Assembly (NCBI RefSeq): GCF_008692605.1
Contig: NZ_LFCT01000004.1
Location: 124,001 to 188,000 of the forward strand
Source: Sphingobium estronivorans
GTDB lineage: Bacteria; Pseudomonadota; Alphaproteobacteria; Sphingomonadales; Sphingomonadaceae
DNA: 64,000 nt
Direction: 5' to 3'
The translations under genes were made by a program, and so were the position numbers. Below the pieces are notes generated by a model. It was not told the DNA's origin. It made no database searches and saw only the letters and a list, made by a program, of their open reading frames with translations. Position 1 is the stretch's first letter. Each line of letters opens with the position of its first letter. Shown piece after piece: positions 52,307 through 61,069 of this stretch.

Positions 52307-53761
52307 ATGACCCAGCTCCGCACCTTGTATGAGAAGATTTGGGACGCGCATGTCGTTGAGCGTCGTCCTGACGGAACCTGCCTGATCTACATCGACCGCC
52401 ACCTTGTCCATGAGGTGACGTCGCCGCAGGCGTTCGAGGGGCTTCGCCTTGCGGGGCGCAAGGTGCGCCGGGCCGACCTGACGCTGGCGGTGCCGGATCA
52501 TAACCTGCCCACGACCCCGCGACGCGACGCGGCGGGCAACCGTATCCCGATCGCCGATCCCGAAAGCGCGCAGCAACTCGCCGCGCTGGAACGCAATGCG
52601 CCGGAATTCGGCGTCCGCCTGATCGGTGACGCGGACGTCGAACAGGGCATCGTCCATGTCGTGGGACCGGAACAGGGCTTCACCCTGCCGGGCACGACCC
52701 TGGTGTGCGGCGACAGCCATACCAGTTCGCATGGTGCGCTGGGCGCGCTGGCCTTCGGCATCGGCACGTCGGAGGTCGAGCATGTGCTCGCCACCCAGAC
52801 GCTGCTCCTGAAGCAGTCGAAGACGATGGAAGTCGTGGTCGAGGGCGAACTGGGCTTCGGCGTCACCCCCAAGGATGTGGCGCTGGCGATCTGCGGCCGC
52901 ATCGGCACGGCGGGCGGCACTGGCTATGTCATGGAATATCGCGGCTCCGTCTTCCGCGACATGTCGATCGAAGGTCGCCTGACCGTCGCCAACATGTCGA
53001 TTGAGGCGGGCGCGCGATCGGGCCTGTTCGCGCCCGATGAAAAGACCTTCGCCTATCTGGAAGGTCGTCCGATGGCGCCCAAGGGCGCCGAATGGGATGC
53101 CGCCGTCGCCTATTGGAAGACGCTGGCGACCGACGAAGGCGCGGTGTTCGACAAGACCATCGTGATCGACGCGGCCGAAATCGTTCCCAATGTCACCTGG
53201 GGTACCAGCCCCGAGGATGTCGTGCCGGTGACGGGCGTTGTCCCCGATCCAGAGAGCTTTGCCGACGCCTCCAAGCGCGCCGCCGCGCAGAAGTCGCTCG
53301 ACTATATGGGCCTCACCGCCGGTCAGCGGATGGAGGATGTCGCCATCGAGCATATCTTCATCGGCAGCTGCACCAACAGCCGGATCGAGGATCTGCGCGC
53401 CGCCGCCGATCTGCTCAAGGGGCGCCATATTGCCGCCGGCATCAAGCACGCCATGGTCGTCCCCGGCTCGGGTCTGGTCAAGCGCCAGGCCGAGGCCGAA
53501 GGGCTGGACCGCGTCTTCACCGACGCCGGTTTCGAATGGCGTGAGCCGGGCTGTTCCGCCTGCCTTGGCATGAACCCGGACAAGGTGCCAGCGGGCGAGC
53601 GCTGCGCCTCGACCAGCAACCGCAATTTCATGGGCCGTCAGGGGCCGGGCTCGCGGACGCATCTCGTCTCGCCCGTCATGGCCGCTGCCGCCGCGATCAC
53701 CGGACACCTCACGGACGTGCGCGAACTGATGGGTGAAAAAAGGGGAGAGATGGTCGCATGA
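52307..53761 (+). CDS. leuC: 3-isopropylmalate dehydratase large subunit
   Basis: A 484-residue aconitase-superfamily subunit. The 4Fe-4S ligands are in [13 protein letters not shown] (near residue 136), [12 protein letters not shown] and [13 protein letters not shown]. It isomerises 2- to 3-isopropylmalate together with LeuD. Its stop overlaps a 37-codon ORF (ATGA), which in turn overlaps leuD. No leuB or leuA is in the window. The interval 52204-52306 carries no gene. Confidence 0.96.
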   Translation: MTQLRTLYEKIWDAHVVERRPDGTCLIYIDRHLVHEVTSPQAFEGLRLAGRKVRRADLTLAVPDHNLPTTPRRDAAGNRIPIADPESAQQLAALERNAPEFGVRLIGDADVEQGIVHVVGPEQGFTLPGTTLVCGDSHTSSHGALGALAFGIGTSEVEHVLATQTLLLKQSKTMEVVVEGELGFGVTPKDVALAICGRIGTAGGTGYVMEYRGSVFRDMSIEGRLTVANMSIEAGARSGLFAPDEKTFAYLEGRPMAPKGAEWDAAVAYWKTLATDEGAVFDKTIVIDAAEIVPNVTWGTSPEDVVPVTGVVPDPESFADASKRAAAQKSLDYMGLTAGQRMEDVAIEHIFIGSCTNSRIEDLRAAADLLKGRHIAAGIKHAMVVPGSGLVKRQAEAEGLDRVFTDAGFEWREPGCSACLGMNPDKVPAGERCASTSNRNFMGRQGPGSRTHLVSPVMAAAAAITGHLTDVRELMGEKRGEMVA

Positions 53762-53871
53762 AGAAGGTTTTCTGGCTGCTGGCGCTGGGTGCGCTGGCGA
53801 GTGCCGCCATGGCGGCAACCCTGGGGCGCGCGGAAGAAAAGTCCCATTTCCAGATCAAGCAGGCGCATTGA
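53758..53871 (+). CDS. 37-residue exported or membrane peptide between leuC and leuD
   Basis: Starts [20 protein letters not shown], an excellent signal peptide or single helix, then a short charged tail. The ATG shares its last three bases with the leuC TGA and its own TGA shares one base with the leuD ATG, so it is coupled to both neighbours and GGGGAGAG lies upstream. The function is unknown; it may mainly pass ribosomes from leuC to leuD, or act in the envelope. Confidence 0.75.
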   Translation: MKKVFWLLALGALASAAMAATLGRAEEKSHFQIKQAH

Positions 53872-54479
53872 TGGAAAAGCTGAATATCGTTGACGGCCGG
53901 GCCTATCCGTTCGGGATGAAGAATGTCGACACCGATATCGTCATTCCGGCGCATTGGCTCAAGACGATCAGCCGCTCAGGGCTGGGCAAGGGCGCGTTCG
54001 AAGTGCTGCGCAAGGAACCGGGCAATGTCTTCGACGATCCCGAATATGCCGGTAGCCCGATCCTGATCGCGGGCGACAATTTCGGCTGCGGTTCCAGCCG
54101 CGAGCACGCCGCCTGGGCACTCGCGGACCTCGGGATCAAGGTGGTGATTGCGCCGAGCTTCTCGGACATTTTCTCCGGCAATGCGTTCAAGAACGGCATT
54201 TTGACCGTGGTGCTGCCGCAGGAAGCGATCGACCGGCTGATGGAGGTGGCCCAGGGGCTCAATGGCACTCCCGATCCGATCCATGTCGATCTGGAGCATC
54301 AGACCGTCACGACGCAGTTCCAGGACCGTTTCCAGTTTGAGATCGATCCCTTCCGCAAACACTGCCTGCTGGGCGGTCTGGACGAGATCGGCCTGACATT
54401 GGGGCAGGCGGATACGATCAGCGCTTTCGAGGCCAGGGACGGCGGAGCGCGGCCATGGCTCGTTCCCGCCGTTGCGTAA
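53871..54479 (+). CDS. leuD: 3-isopropylmalate dehydratase small subunit
   Basis: A 202-residue swivel-domain subunit. It shows [17 protein letters not shown], the substrate-recognition block [35 protein letters not shown] and the C-terminal [18 protein letters not shown]. It completes LeuCD. Translation starts at the stop of the 37-codon ORF (TGATG). Confidence 0.96.
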   Translation: MEKLNIVDGRAYPFGMKNVDTDIVIPAHWLKTISRSGLGKGAFEVLRKEPGNVFDDPEYAGSPILIAGDNFGCGSSREHAAWALADLGIKVVIAPSFSDIFSGNAFKNGILTVVLPQEAIDRLMEVAQGLNGTPDPIHVDLEHQTVTTQFQDRFQFEIDPFRKHCLLGGLDEIGLTLGQADTISAFEARDGGARPWLVPAVA

Positions 54480-54536
54480 GCGGCCCGATCTTCCTATTTC
54501 GGACGAAACGATCCAATTTCTTTACAGGGCACAGGC

Positions 54537-54854
54537 ATGACGACCTTCGACGACCGCGAAAAGGCCTTTGAAAATATGTTCGCGCACGACCAGGAGATGC
54601 AGTTTCGCATCCAGGCGCGGCGCAACCGTCTGCTCGGTGAGTGGGCCGCGGCGAAAATGGGCCTGACACCGGAAGAAACCGACGCCTATGCCAAGGCCGT
54701 CGTGCAGGCCGATTTCGAGGAAGCGGGCGACGAGGACGTCATCCGCAAGCTGGTGGGCGACATGACCCAGGCGGGCGTCGAGATTGACGAGGCCGATGTC
54801 CGCGCCGCGCTGGACGAGCAGCAGGTCATCGCCCGCCGCATGTTCATCGAATAA
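54537..54854 (+). CDS. DUF1476 protein, F1-ATPase inhibitor zeta subunit family
   Basis: A 105-residue helical protein: TTFDDREKAFENMFAHDQEMQFRIQARRNRLLGEWAA is the family opening. In Paracoccus denitrificans the homologue is the zeta subunit that blocks ATP hydrolysis by F1Fo. The N-terminal inhibitory helix and the C-terminal four-helix core are both present. It is 57 bp downstream of leuD; the BolA gene follows in 18 bp. Confidence 0.9.
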   Translation: MTTFDDREKAFENMFAHDQEMQFRIQARRNRLLGEWAAAKMGLTPEETDAYAKAVVQADFEEAGDEDVIRKLVGDMTQAGVEIDEADVRAALDEQQVIARRMFIE

Positions 54855-54872
54855 GTACGAGGACCCCTGACC

Positions 54873-55106
54873 GTGCCGATGGCTGCCGATGACATTGCGG
54901 AGATGATCCGCGCCGCGATCCCCGATGCGGAGGTCGAGATCACCGACCTTGCCGGGGATGGCGACCATTATGCGGCGCGCGTCGTGGCGGAAAGCTTCCG
55001 GGGCATGAGCCGCATCGCGCAACAGCGGGCGGTCTATGCGGCGCTGGGCGGGCGCATGGGCGGCGTGCTCCATGCCTTGCAACTGACGACCGCCGTTCCC
55101 AACTAA
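54873..55106 (+). CDS. BolA family protein
   Basis: A 77-residue BolA-type protein: IRAAIPDAEVEITDLAGDGDHYAARVVAESFRGMSRIAQQRAVYAAL carries the core with the expected histidine, and GVLHALQLTTAVP the C-terminal histidine. It acts with monothiol glutaredoxins in Fe-S trafficking. The Grx4 gene is next. The start is GTG 54873 (GAGGA nine bases ahead) or ATG 54879. Confidence 0.9.
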   Translation: MPMAADDIAEMIRAAIPDAEVEITDLAGDGDHYAARVVAESFRGMSRIAQQRAVYAALGGRMGGVLHALQLTTAVPN

Positions 55107-55163
55107 CCGCGATCAGACATAGTGTGCGCCCTTGCATGGCGCCTGACAGGAATGGACCATAGA

Positions 55164-55496
55164 ATGACCGACGCCGTGCAGCAGCGGATCGCCGAAATCG
55201 TCAACAGCAATGATGTCGTGCTTTTCATGAAGGGCACGCCGCTCTTCCCGCAATGCGGTTTTTCCAGCCGGGCGGTAGCGATCCTGGATCATCTGGGCGT
55301 CGCCTATGAAAGCGTCGACGTCTTGCAGGATCAGGGCGTGCGGCAGGGGATCAAGTCCTTTTCCGACTGGCCGACCATTCCGCAGCTTTATGTGAAGGGC
55401 GAATTTGTCGGCGGCAGCGACATCATGATGGAAATGTATGAAGCCGGCGAATTGCACCAGCTGATGACCGATCAGGGTGTCGCTCCGGCGAACTGA
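55164..55496 (+). CDS. grxD: Monothiol glutaredoxin, Grx4 family
   Basis: A 110-residue glutaredoxin with the CGFS active site (cysteine 31), VLFMKGTPLFPQCGFS, DWPTIPQLYVKGEFVGGSDIMMEMYEAGEL. It binds a 2Fe-2S cluster with glutathione and pairs with BolA, whose gene lies 57 bp upstream. The ATG at 55164 is chosen over 55152 because GGA is better spaced. A terminator follows. Confidence 0.94.
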   Translation: MTDAVQQRIAEIVNSNDVVLFMKGTPLFPQCGFSSRAVAILDHLGVAYESVDVLQDQGVRQGIKSFSDWPTIPQLYVKGEFVGGSDIMMEMYEAGELHQLMTDQGVAPAN

Positions 55497-55520
55497 GACG
55501 GTTCGAGATCCGCAAAGACA

Positions 55521-55550
55521 AGCGGTCCGGTATTCCGGGCCGCTTTTTTT
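55521..55550 (+). terminator. Rho-independent terminator after grxD
   Basis: GCGGTCCGG-TATT-CCGGGCCGC, with one G-T pair, then seven T residues. It ends the leuC-to-grxD gene block. The rest of the interval up to 55755 has no gene. Confidence 0.88.
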
Positions 55551-55755
55551 GTGTGGGATGAAAAGCCGGGTGGGAGGATGCGGCGGAGACTGGTGCCTGC
55601 ATCCTCCCGGATCGTTGAACGGCTTGGGAACGCTCCAAGCGTCGCAAGCCCCGTGCCAGCTTCGGGAAAGACCGAAAATCCGTTCCTGCGAGGGTTAATG
55701 CGGCTTCAACGGCAGCGCGCCTCGTAAAAGATGCCGACAGTGCGCGCCTGGCTTC

Positions 55756-55793
55756 TTGACTACAGGCGTAGTCAATGCGATTACATCTGTAGT
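55756..55793 (+). promoter_or_regulatory. BlaI-type promoter with two operators
   Basis: Operator 1, 55756-55775, is a perfect palindrome: TTGACTAC-AGGC-GTAGTCAA. It contains the -35 TTGACT. Operator 2 is ATTAC-ATCT-GTAGT (55780-55793), the same pattern with one mismatch, centred 21 bp (two helical turns) away, and covering the likely -10 (GATTAC or TTACAT). The ACTACA-GTAGT form matches BlaI/MecI half-sites (TACA/TGTA). The blaI start is 27 bp downstream. Confidence 0.8.
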
Positions 55794-55819
55794 TGTCGAG
55801 TCCCTGGGTTGAACGCGCC

Positions 55820-56188
55820 ATGACCGAAAAGATCAGCGAAGCGGAACTGGTGGTGATGGAGGCGCTGTGGGAACGCGCGCCCCAGACGGCCGCCGATGTG
55901 GCGGAACGTGTCGCCGCCGGACGCGACTGGAGCGTCCAGACCGTCAAGACGCTGTTGTCCCGCTTGATGGCGAAGGATGTCATCGCCGCCGATCAGGACG
56001 GCCGCCGCTTTTTATATCGCCCGCTTGTCGCGCGAGAGGCGTATGTTGCCAGTGAGTCGGGACGGCTGGTGAACCGTCTGTTCGGCGGGCGCGTCTCGCC
56101 GCTTGTGGCCCAACTCGCCAGCCAGGACCAGTTGACGGCTGAGGATATCGCCGAACTTGAGGAAATCCTGAGAGGATTGAAATCATGA
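55820..56188 (+). CDS. blaI: BlaI/MecI family repressor
   Basis: A 122-residue winged-helix protein: ISEAELVVMEALWERAPQTAADVAERVA, then SVQTVKTLLSRLMAKDVIAADQDGRRFLYRPLV and a C-terminal dimerisation helix (DQLTAEDIAELEEILRGL). It should repress its own operon from the two palindromes upstream and be inactivated by the M56 protein downstream (overlap ATGA). ATG 55820 gives the usual length; an upstream in-frame start at 55793 would lie inside operator 2. Confidence 0.93.
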   Translation: MTEKISEAELVVMEALWERAPQTAADVAERVAAGRDWSVQTVKTLLSRLMAKDVIAADQDGRRFLYRPLVAREAYVASESGRLVNRLFGGRVSPLVAQLASQDQLTAEDIAELEEILRGLKS

Positions 56189-57669
56189 GCGTCTGGATCG
56201 CCGAAACGCTGATTGCCACGACCCTGCTGATGGCGCTGGTCATGCTGTTGCGGCGACCGGTGGCACGCTGGCTGGGGGCGGGGGCGGCCTATTGGCTGTG
56301 GGCGCTGCCTCTGGCGCGCATGGCGCTGCCCGCGCTGCCGCAGGAAGTCGCCAGCCCTTCGCCCCTGCACAGGGCGGCGGAGCAGGCGGGGCTTCCGAGC
56401 TTGCTCGACGCGGCGCCTGCACTGGCAATCCAGCCCCAATCGAGCATCCCCTGGCTGGAGATCGGCGCATCGATCTGGCTGGTGGGCGTCGTCCTCTTCC
56501 TCGCGGTGCAGGCGGTGGGCTATGTGCGCTTCCGCCGCTTCATCCTGACGGGTGCGACGCCCATCGGAGAGGACGGACGCCTCCGCATCGTCACCAGCCC
56601 CCAGGCGGGCGGACCGCTCGCTTTCGGGGTGCTGCGGCCTTATGTCGTGCTGCCCGCCGATTTCGTCCTGCGCTTCGACAGTCAGGAGCAGGCCATGGCG
56701 ATCGCCCATGAACGCGCCCATCATCAGGGTGGCGATCTGGCCGCGAATATGGCCGCGTTGCTGCTGCTTGGTCTGCACTGGTGCAATCCCATCGCCTGGA
56801 TCGCCTATCGCGCCTATCGGGCCGATCAGGAACAGGCTTGCGACGCGCGCGTGCTGGCGCTTTACGGGCAGGATCAGGCCCATGTCTATGGCCGCGCCAT
56901 ATTGAAGGCCGCCGGTGGGCGCCAGTTCGCCGGGGCCTGTCATCTCAATCGCATCACTGCGTTCAAAGGGAGGCTGAAAATGCTGTCTGCCCATGAAATG
57001 TCGCTGCGCCGGATCAGTTGGGGCATGGCGGCGGTCGCTCTGCTGATTGTGTCGGGCCTGGTCCTGACGGCCTCGGGCAGCCGCGCGGTGCAGCAGGTCG
57101 CGGCGATGACCGGCAAGGTCGATTCGATGGATTTCGGCCGCCTGACCGATCTGGTCGCGCAGCCCGCCTCCGCCAGTGAGATGGCGGTGCCTGAAAGGCA
57201 GTCGACGCCCCAACCCGCTTCGCCTGTCAAGGTGGCGGCGGAAGCCGACAGCCTGCCGCCGGCGCCTCCTGCTCCGCCAGCGCCTCCGTTGCCCGCCGCC
57301 GACATGGCGCCGCCCGCGCCGCCGGTTCCGCCCATCCCGCCGGTCGGCGTGCGTGATGAGGGCTGGTCGCGCGCCATACCGACCGATGCCGAAATCCGCC
57401 GGATGGTGCCGCATGTCGATGTCGCCAATGGCTGCGAGGACGGCAGGAACGTGACCCGGCGGGAGACGGTGGATGCCGATGGCCAACGCCATATCCGCGT
57501 CCGCATCTGCGAAGCGCAGATTTCCGCGCAGGCCCACCGCGCTGCCCGCGCGGGACTGATCGCCGCACGGGCGCAGGTCGCCGCCGCCGCCAGGATGTCG
57601 GACAAGATCAGGGCCGACGTGCTGCGTGACCTCGACAGGGAAATCGCGCAGATGGATGGGGAGGAGTAG
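56185..57669 (+). CDS. M56 family membrane metallopeptidase, BlaR1-like without penicillin sensor
   Basis: A 494-residue membrane protein. N-terminal helices (about 5-50 and 95-115) flank the M56 zinc protease with HERAHH at residues 175-180 (HExxH form) and a later helix (RISWGMAAVALLIVSGLVL, about 275-295). Instead of a penicillin-binding sensor domain it ends in a Pro/Ala-rich stretch (residues 345-395) and an Ala/Arg-rich helical tail (about 440-494). The signal it senses is therefore unlikely to be a beta-lactam; cleavage of BlaI is inferred from gene coupling. Confidence 0.88.
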   Translation: MSVWIAETLIATTLLMALVMLLRRPVARWLGAGAAYWLWALPLARMALPALPQEVASPSPLHRAAEQAGLPSLLDAAPALAIQPQSSIPWLEIGASIWLVGVVLFLAVQAVGYVRFRRFILTGATPIGEDGRLRIVTSPQAGGPLAFGVLRPYVVLPADFVLRFDSQEQAMAIAHERAHHQGGDLAANMAALLLLGLHWCNPIAWIAYRAYRADQEQACDARVLALYGQDQAHVYGRAILKAAGGRQFAGACHLNRITAFKGRLKMLSAHEMSLRRISWGMAAVALLIVSGLVLTASGSRAVQQVAAMTGKVDSMDFGRLTDLVAQPASASEMAVPERQSTPQPASPVKVAAEADSLPPAPPAPPAPPLPAADMAPPAPPVPPIPPVGVRDEGWSRAIPTDAEIRRMVPHVDVANGCEDGRNVTRRETVDADGQRHIRVRICEAQISAQAHRAARAGLIAARAQVAAAARMSDKIRADVLRDLDREIAQMDGEE

Positions 57670-57672
57670 GGG

Positions 57673-58848
57673 TTAGACCGCCACGATCTCCGGCAGGATG
57701 GCATCGAGCAGCAGCATCCCTGCCGGTTCGACGGTCAGCCTCTGTCCCCGCTGCCGGACGAGGCCATGACCCGTGAGCCGCGTGACCGCTCCGCCGTCGA
57801 CCAGGGCCTCGACCGTCAGGCCCGACATCCGCGCGATTTGGCCCAGGTCCACGCCTTCCGCCAGCCGTAATCCCATCAACAGCGCTTCCCGCGCCCGGTC
57901 TTCGGCCGCAAGCGGCTCCTCGCTTTGAAGTCCATGGCCGTTGCGGGTGACGGCCTTCATCCAGTTTTCCGGCTTTTTGTGCCGCAGCGTCGCCAGCCCG
58001 CCGCGCCGGCCATGCGCGCCCGGTCCCACACCCGCATAGTCGCCATAGCGCCAATAGGTGAGGTTATGGCGGCTTTCCTGCCCCGGCCGGGCGTGGTTGC
58101 TGATCTCGTAGGCGGGAATGCCCGCCGCCGCCGTCATCGCCTGCGTCTGCTCATAGAGGGTGGCGGCATGATCCGGGTCGGCGGGGGTCAGCTTGCCCTG
58201 CGCCACCAGCGTCGCGAAACGGGTGCCCGGCTCGATGGTCAGTTGATAGAGCGAGAGATGATCGGTGCCGAAGGACAGGCCCTGCGCCAGTTCCGCTTCC
58301 CAATCCGCCTCGCTCTGGCCGGGACGCGCATAGATGAGGTCGAAATTCACCCGCCCGAACACCGATTGCGCGACGTCCAGCGCCGCCAGCCCTTCGCGCA
58401 CATCATGGGCGCGGCCCAGAAAATGCAGCGCTTCATCCTCCAGCGCCTGAAGGCCGAGCGACACCCGGTTCACGCCCGCCGTCGCCAGATCAGCGAAGCG
58501 CGCGGCCTCGACCGAGCTGGGATTGGCCTCCAGCGTGATCTCGATGTCGCTGGTGGGACGCCAGTAGCGTCCCGCCGCGTCGATCAGCGTTTCCACGATC
58601 CGGGGCGGCATCAGTGAGGGCGTGCCGCCGCCGAAAAAGATCGAGGAGAGCGGCCGTCCGCCGTTCAGCGCCGCTTCATGGGCCAGATCGTCTAGCAGCG
58701 CATCGCGCCAGCCATCCTCGTCAATGTCCGCCCGAACATGGCTGTTAAAATCGCAATAAGGACATTTGGAAACGCAAAATGGCCAATGCACATATAGGGC
58801 TATGGGATCGGCCGAAGGCGCAGCAGGTTTAAAAGGGGTCGGGGACAT
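57673..58848 (-). CDS. hemW: Radical SAM heme chaperone HemW
   Basis: A 391-residue protein: ALYVHWPFCVSKCPYCDFNSH has the C-x-x-x-C-x-x-C cluster motif, plus FFGGGTPSLM, NRVSLGLQALED, YARPGQSEADW and the C-terminal HemN domain (YWRYGDYAGVGPGAHGR). The CxxxCxxC and following residue context mark HemW rather than coproporphyrinogen dehydrogenase HemN. Its start codon lies on the same CATG as the divergent CAP gene. It converges with the M56 gene. Confidence 0.93.
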   Translation of the reverse strand: MSPTPFKPAAPSADPIALYVHWPFCVSKCPYCDFNSHVRADIDEDGWRDALLDDLAHEAALNGGRPLSSIFFGGGTPSLMPPRIVETLIDAAGRYWRPTSDIEITLEANPSSVEAARFADLATAGVNRVSLGLQALEDEALHFLGRAHDVREGLAALDVAQSVFGRVNFDLIYARPGQSEADWEAELAQGLSFGTDHLSLYQLTIEPGTRFATLVAQGKLTPADPDHAATLYEQTQAMTAAAGIPAYEISNHARPGQESRHNLTYWRYGDYAGVGPGAHGRRGGLATLRHKKPENWMKAVTRNGHGLQSEEPLAAEDRAREALLMGLRLAEGVDLGQIARMSGLTVEALVDGGAVTRLTGHGLVRQRGQRLTVEPAGMLLLDAILPEIVAV

Positions 58849-59503
58849 GAGTGGGGGGCTTCTTAACCGGTTTGGACCGGCGCGGCTAGCGTGGGCAGGC
58901 GTTTTGCTGGCGGTTGCGGGTCAGGGCGATGCGGCGCCGTCGCGTGGGGCAGGTCCCCTGCCGCCCGCCATGCCCGCCTCCTATTATGGAATGGAGGAAG
59001 CGGCGCGCGACGACAGCCTACTGCGCGAGGTTGCGCTGGGCATGCAGAATGAGGAGCGTGAATCGCTGGGACTCGCCCCATTGGCATGGGACAGCGCCTT
59101 GGCGGCGGACGCGGCGCGCTATGCGCGGGAGATGGCGCGGACCAATATCTTCCGCCATTCGGCCCGGACCAGCCGCGCGGTTCCCAGCGGCGAAAATCTC
59201 TGGATGGGGTCAAGGGGCCTTTATGATTATGAGGTGATGCTCGGCTCCTTCCTCGATGAGAAGCGCTATTTCCGGCGGAGCGGGAAGCTGCCCGATCTCA
59301 GTTCGACCGGGCGCTGGGAAGATGTGGGCCATTATACCCAGATCATCTGGCGCGGCACGCGCAAGGTCGGCTGCGCGCTCGCCGAAGGGCCGAGCTACGA
59401 CTATCTCGTTTGTCGTTATTTTCCGGCGGGCAACCAGTTCGGCATGGGGCCGCTGGATCGCGATCCGGCAACGCCGCCGCAATTTGCCGGGGGTGAGGAG
59501 TAG
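58847..59503 (+). CDS. Exported CAP (SCP/PR-1) domain protein
   Basis: A 218-residue secreted protein with signal peptide (MSGGLLNRFGPARLAWAGVLL) and a CAP domain: NEERESLGLAPLAWDSALAADAARYAREMA, RHSARTSRAVPSGENLW, then the signature region VGHYTQIIWRGTRKVGCALA and YLVCRYFPAGN. The histidine and glutamate of the CAP cavity are present. Role in bacteria unclear. It shares its start position with hemW on the other strand; GGGGTCGGGG precedes the ATG. Confidence 0.9.
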   Translation: MSGGLLNRFGPARLAWAGVLLAVAGQGDAAPSRGAGPLPPAMPASYYGMEEAARDDSLLREVALGMQNEERESLGLAPLAWDSALAADAARYAREMARTNIFRHSARTSRAVPSGENLWMGSRGLYDYEVMLGSFLDEKRYFRRSGKLPDLSSTGRWEDVGHYTQIIWRGTRKVGCALAEGPSYDYLVCRYFPAGNQFGMGPLDRDPATPPQFAGGEE

Positions 59504-59528
59504 GGCGCCTGCCCCTCACCCGCGCAAT

Positions 59529-60158
59529 TTAGAATATCGCCGCCACCAGCTGCGCGAACGCATCGGCACGGTGGCTCATGGCATGTTTTTTCGCCGGCTC
59601 CATTTCGCCGAAGCTGATGGCGTGGCCATGCGGCTGGAAGATCGGATCGTAACCGAAGCCCTTGTCGCCGCGCGGTGGCCAGGTGATCGTGCCGTCCACC
59701 CGGCCTTCGAACGCCTCGACATGACCATCGGGCCAGGCGAGGGCGAGGGCGCAGACGAAATGCGCGCCATGGCCCGCTTCCGGTCCCTGGGCCTCGATAT
59801 TGTCCCAGACCAGCTGCATGGCGAGGCCGAAATCCTTGGTTTCCCCAGCCCAGCGGGCGGAGAAGATCCCCGGATCGCCGTTCAGCGCCTCGACGCACAG
59901 GCCGCTGTCGTCGGCCAGCGCGGGCAGGCCGGACAGGTCGGCCGCCTGCATCGCTTTCAGCTCCGCATTGGCGATGAAGGTCGTGCCGGTCTCGTCGGGT
60001 TCGGGCAGGTCCAGCGCGGCGGCGGACACCGTTTCAATGCCATAGGGCGCCAGCAGCTCCCCAATCTCGCGCACCTTGCCGGGATTGTGGCTGGCGATCA
60101 CCAGCTTGCCCGGCCCCAGCTTGCGGATCGCCTGTTCCTGTCCGAACTCGTCGCTCAT
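59529..60158 (-). CDS. rdgB: Non-canonical purine NTP pyrophosphatase (XTP/dITP)
   Basis: A 209-residue HAM1-type enzyme. It shows [58 protein letters not shown] and [14 protein letters not shown]. It removes deaminated purine nucleotides. The start at MSDEFGQE (60158) is one base from the rph stop, so rph-rdgB is an operon leading towards hemW. Confidence 0.95.
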   Translation of the reverse strand: MSDEFGQEQAIRKLGPGKLVIASHNPGKVREIGELLAPYGIETVSAAALDLPEPDETGTTFIANAELKAMQAADLSGLPALADDSGLCVEALNGDPGIFSARWAGETKDFGLAMQLVWDNIEAQGPEAGHGAHFVCALALAWPDGHVEAFEGRVDGTITWPPRGDKGFGYDPIFQPHGHAISFGEMEPAKKHAMSHRADAFAQLVAAIF

Positions 60159-60159
60159 C

Positions 60160-60876
60160 TTATCGTCCCGTAGCCTTATCCTGCGCCGCGAAGATCTGCG
60201 CGCAGCCGATACGGGCGAGGCGCAGCAGGCGGAGCAGCTCTTCCTCATCATAGGTAGCGCCTTCTGCGGTCGCCTGCACTTCCGCAAATTTGCCATCGCC
60301 GGTCAGGATCAGGTTGGCGTCGGCCTCCGCATTGCTGTCCTCGGCATAATCGAGGTCGAGGACCGGCGTGCCGTTATAGATGCCGCAGCTGATCGCCGCG
60401 ACCTTCTGCACGATGGGGTCTGCCTTCAGCGCGCCCGACGCCAGCAGCTTGTCGATGGCGATGCGCAGCGCGACCCAGCTTCCCGAAATGGCGGCGGTGC
60501 GGGTGCCGCCATCGGCCTGGATCACGTCGCAATCGACCACGATCTGACGCTCGCCCAGCTTTTCCAGGTCGACCACGGCGCGCAGCGAGCGGCCGATCAG
60601 GCGCTGGATTTCCTGGGTGCGGCCGGACTGCTTGCCCTTGGCGGCTTCGCGGCTGCCGCGGGTGTGGGTGGCGCGGGGCAGCATGCCATATTCCGCCGTG
60701 ACCCAGCCCGACCCCTTGCCGCGCAGGAAGGGGGGCACCTTCTCCTCGATGGAGGCGGTGCACAGGACACGGGTGTCACCGAAGCTGACGAGGCAGCTGC
60801 CCTCGGCATGGATGGTGAAGCCGGGTTCCATGGTGATTTCGCGCATCTGGTCGGGCGCGCGGCCGGAAGGACGCAT
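60160..60876 (-). CDS. rph: Ribonuclease PH
   Basis: A 238-residue phosphorolytic 3'-exonuclease that trims tRNA precursors. It opens [20 protein letters not shown], and has [73 protein letters not shown] and [13 protein letters not shown]. It heads rph-rdgB on the minus strand. Its 5' leader holds a palindromic repeat. Confidence 0.96.
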   Translation of the reverse strand: MRPSGRAPDQMREITMEPGFTIHAEGSCLVSFGDTRVLCTASIEEKVPPFLRGKGSGWVTAEYGMLPRATHTRGSREAAKGKQSGRTQEIQRLIGRSLRAVVDLEKLGERQIVVDCDVIQADGGTRTAAISGSWVALRIAIDKLLASGALKADPIVQKVAAISCGIYNGTPVLDLDYAEDSNAEADANLILTGDGKFAEVQATAEGATYDEEELLRLLRLARIGCAQIFAAQDKATGR

Positions 60877-60912
60877 AAATTTTCTTCTCCGAAGCGTTGT
60901 ATGGGTGCGGCT

Positions 60913-60996
60913 TAGAGCATCGCGCAAAAAAGTGGGAACCGGTTTTTTGCAAAAAGCGATGCGAGGATCAAAAAAATGCATCGCAAAAAGCGATGC
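60913..60996. repeat. Nested palindromic repeat in the rph leader
   Basis: TAGAGCATCGC then GCAAAAAA, nine bases, TTTTTTGC, AAAAA, GCGATGC: the GCATCGC/GCGATGC outer arms (60917-60923, 60956-60962) enclose perfect GCAAAAAA/TTTTTTGC arms. A second copy of the outer arms with only AAAAA between follows at 60978-60996. AGAGCATCGCGCAAAAAAGTGGGAACC-like elements recur between genes of sphingomonads and relatives. It may act as a terminator or RNA-stability element. Confidence 0.75.
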
Positions 60997-61069
60997 GACG
61001 ACGAAATAAACGCGGCAGGCGCGCAGTCTTGCCAGTGGCGATATACGCCAAAGATGCTAGGGGATGGGC

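Noticed and set aside
51983..53818. 611-codon minus-strand ORF opposite leuC
   Set aside because: Shadow of leuC; no start signal and His/Arg-rich composition typical of antisense frames.
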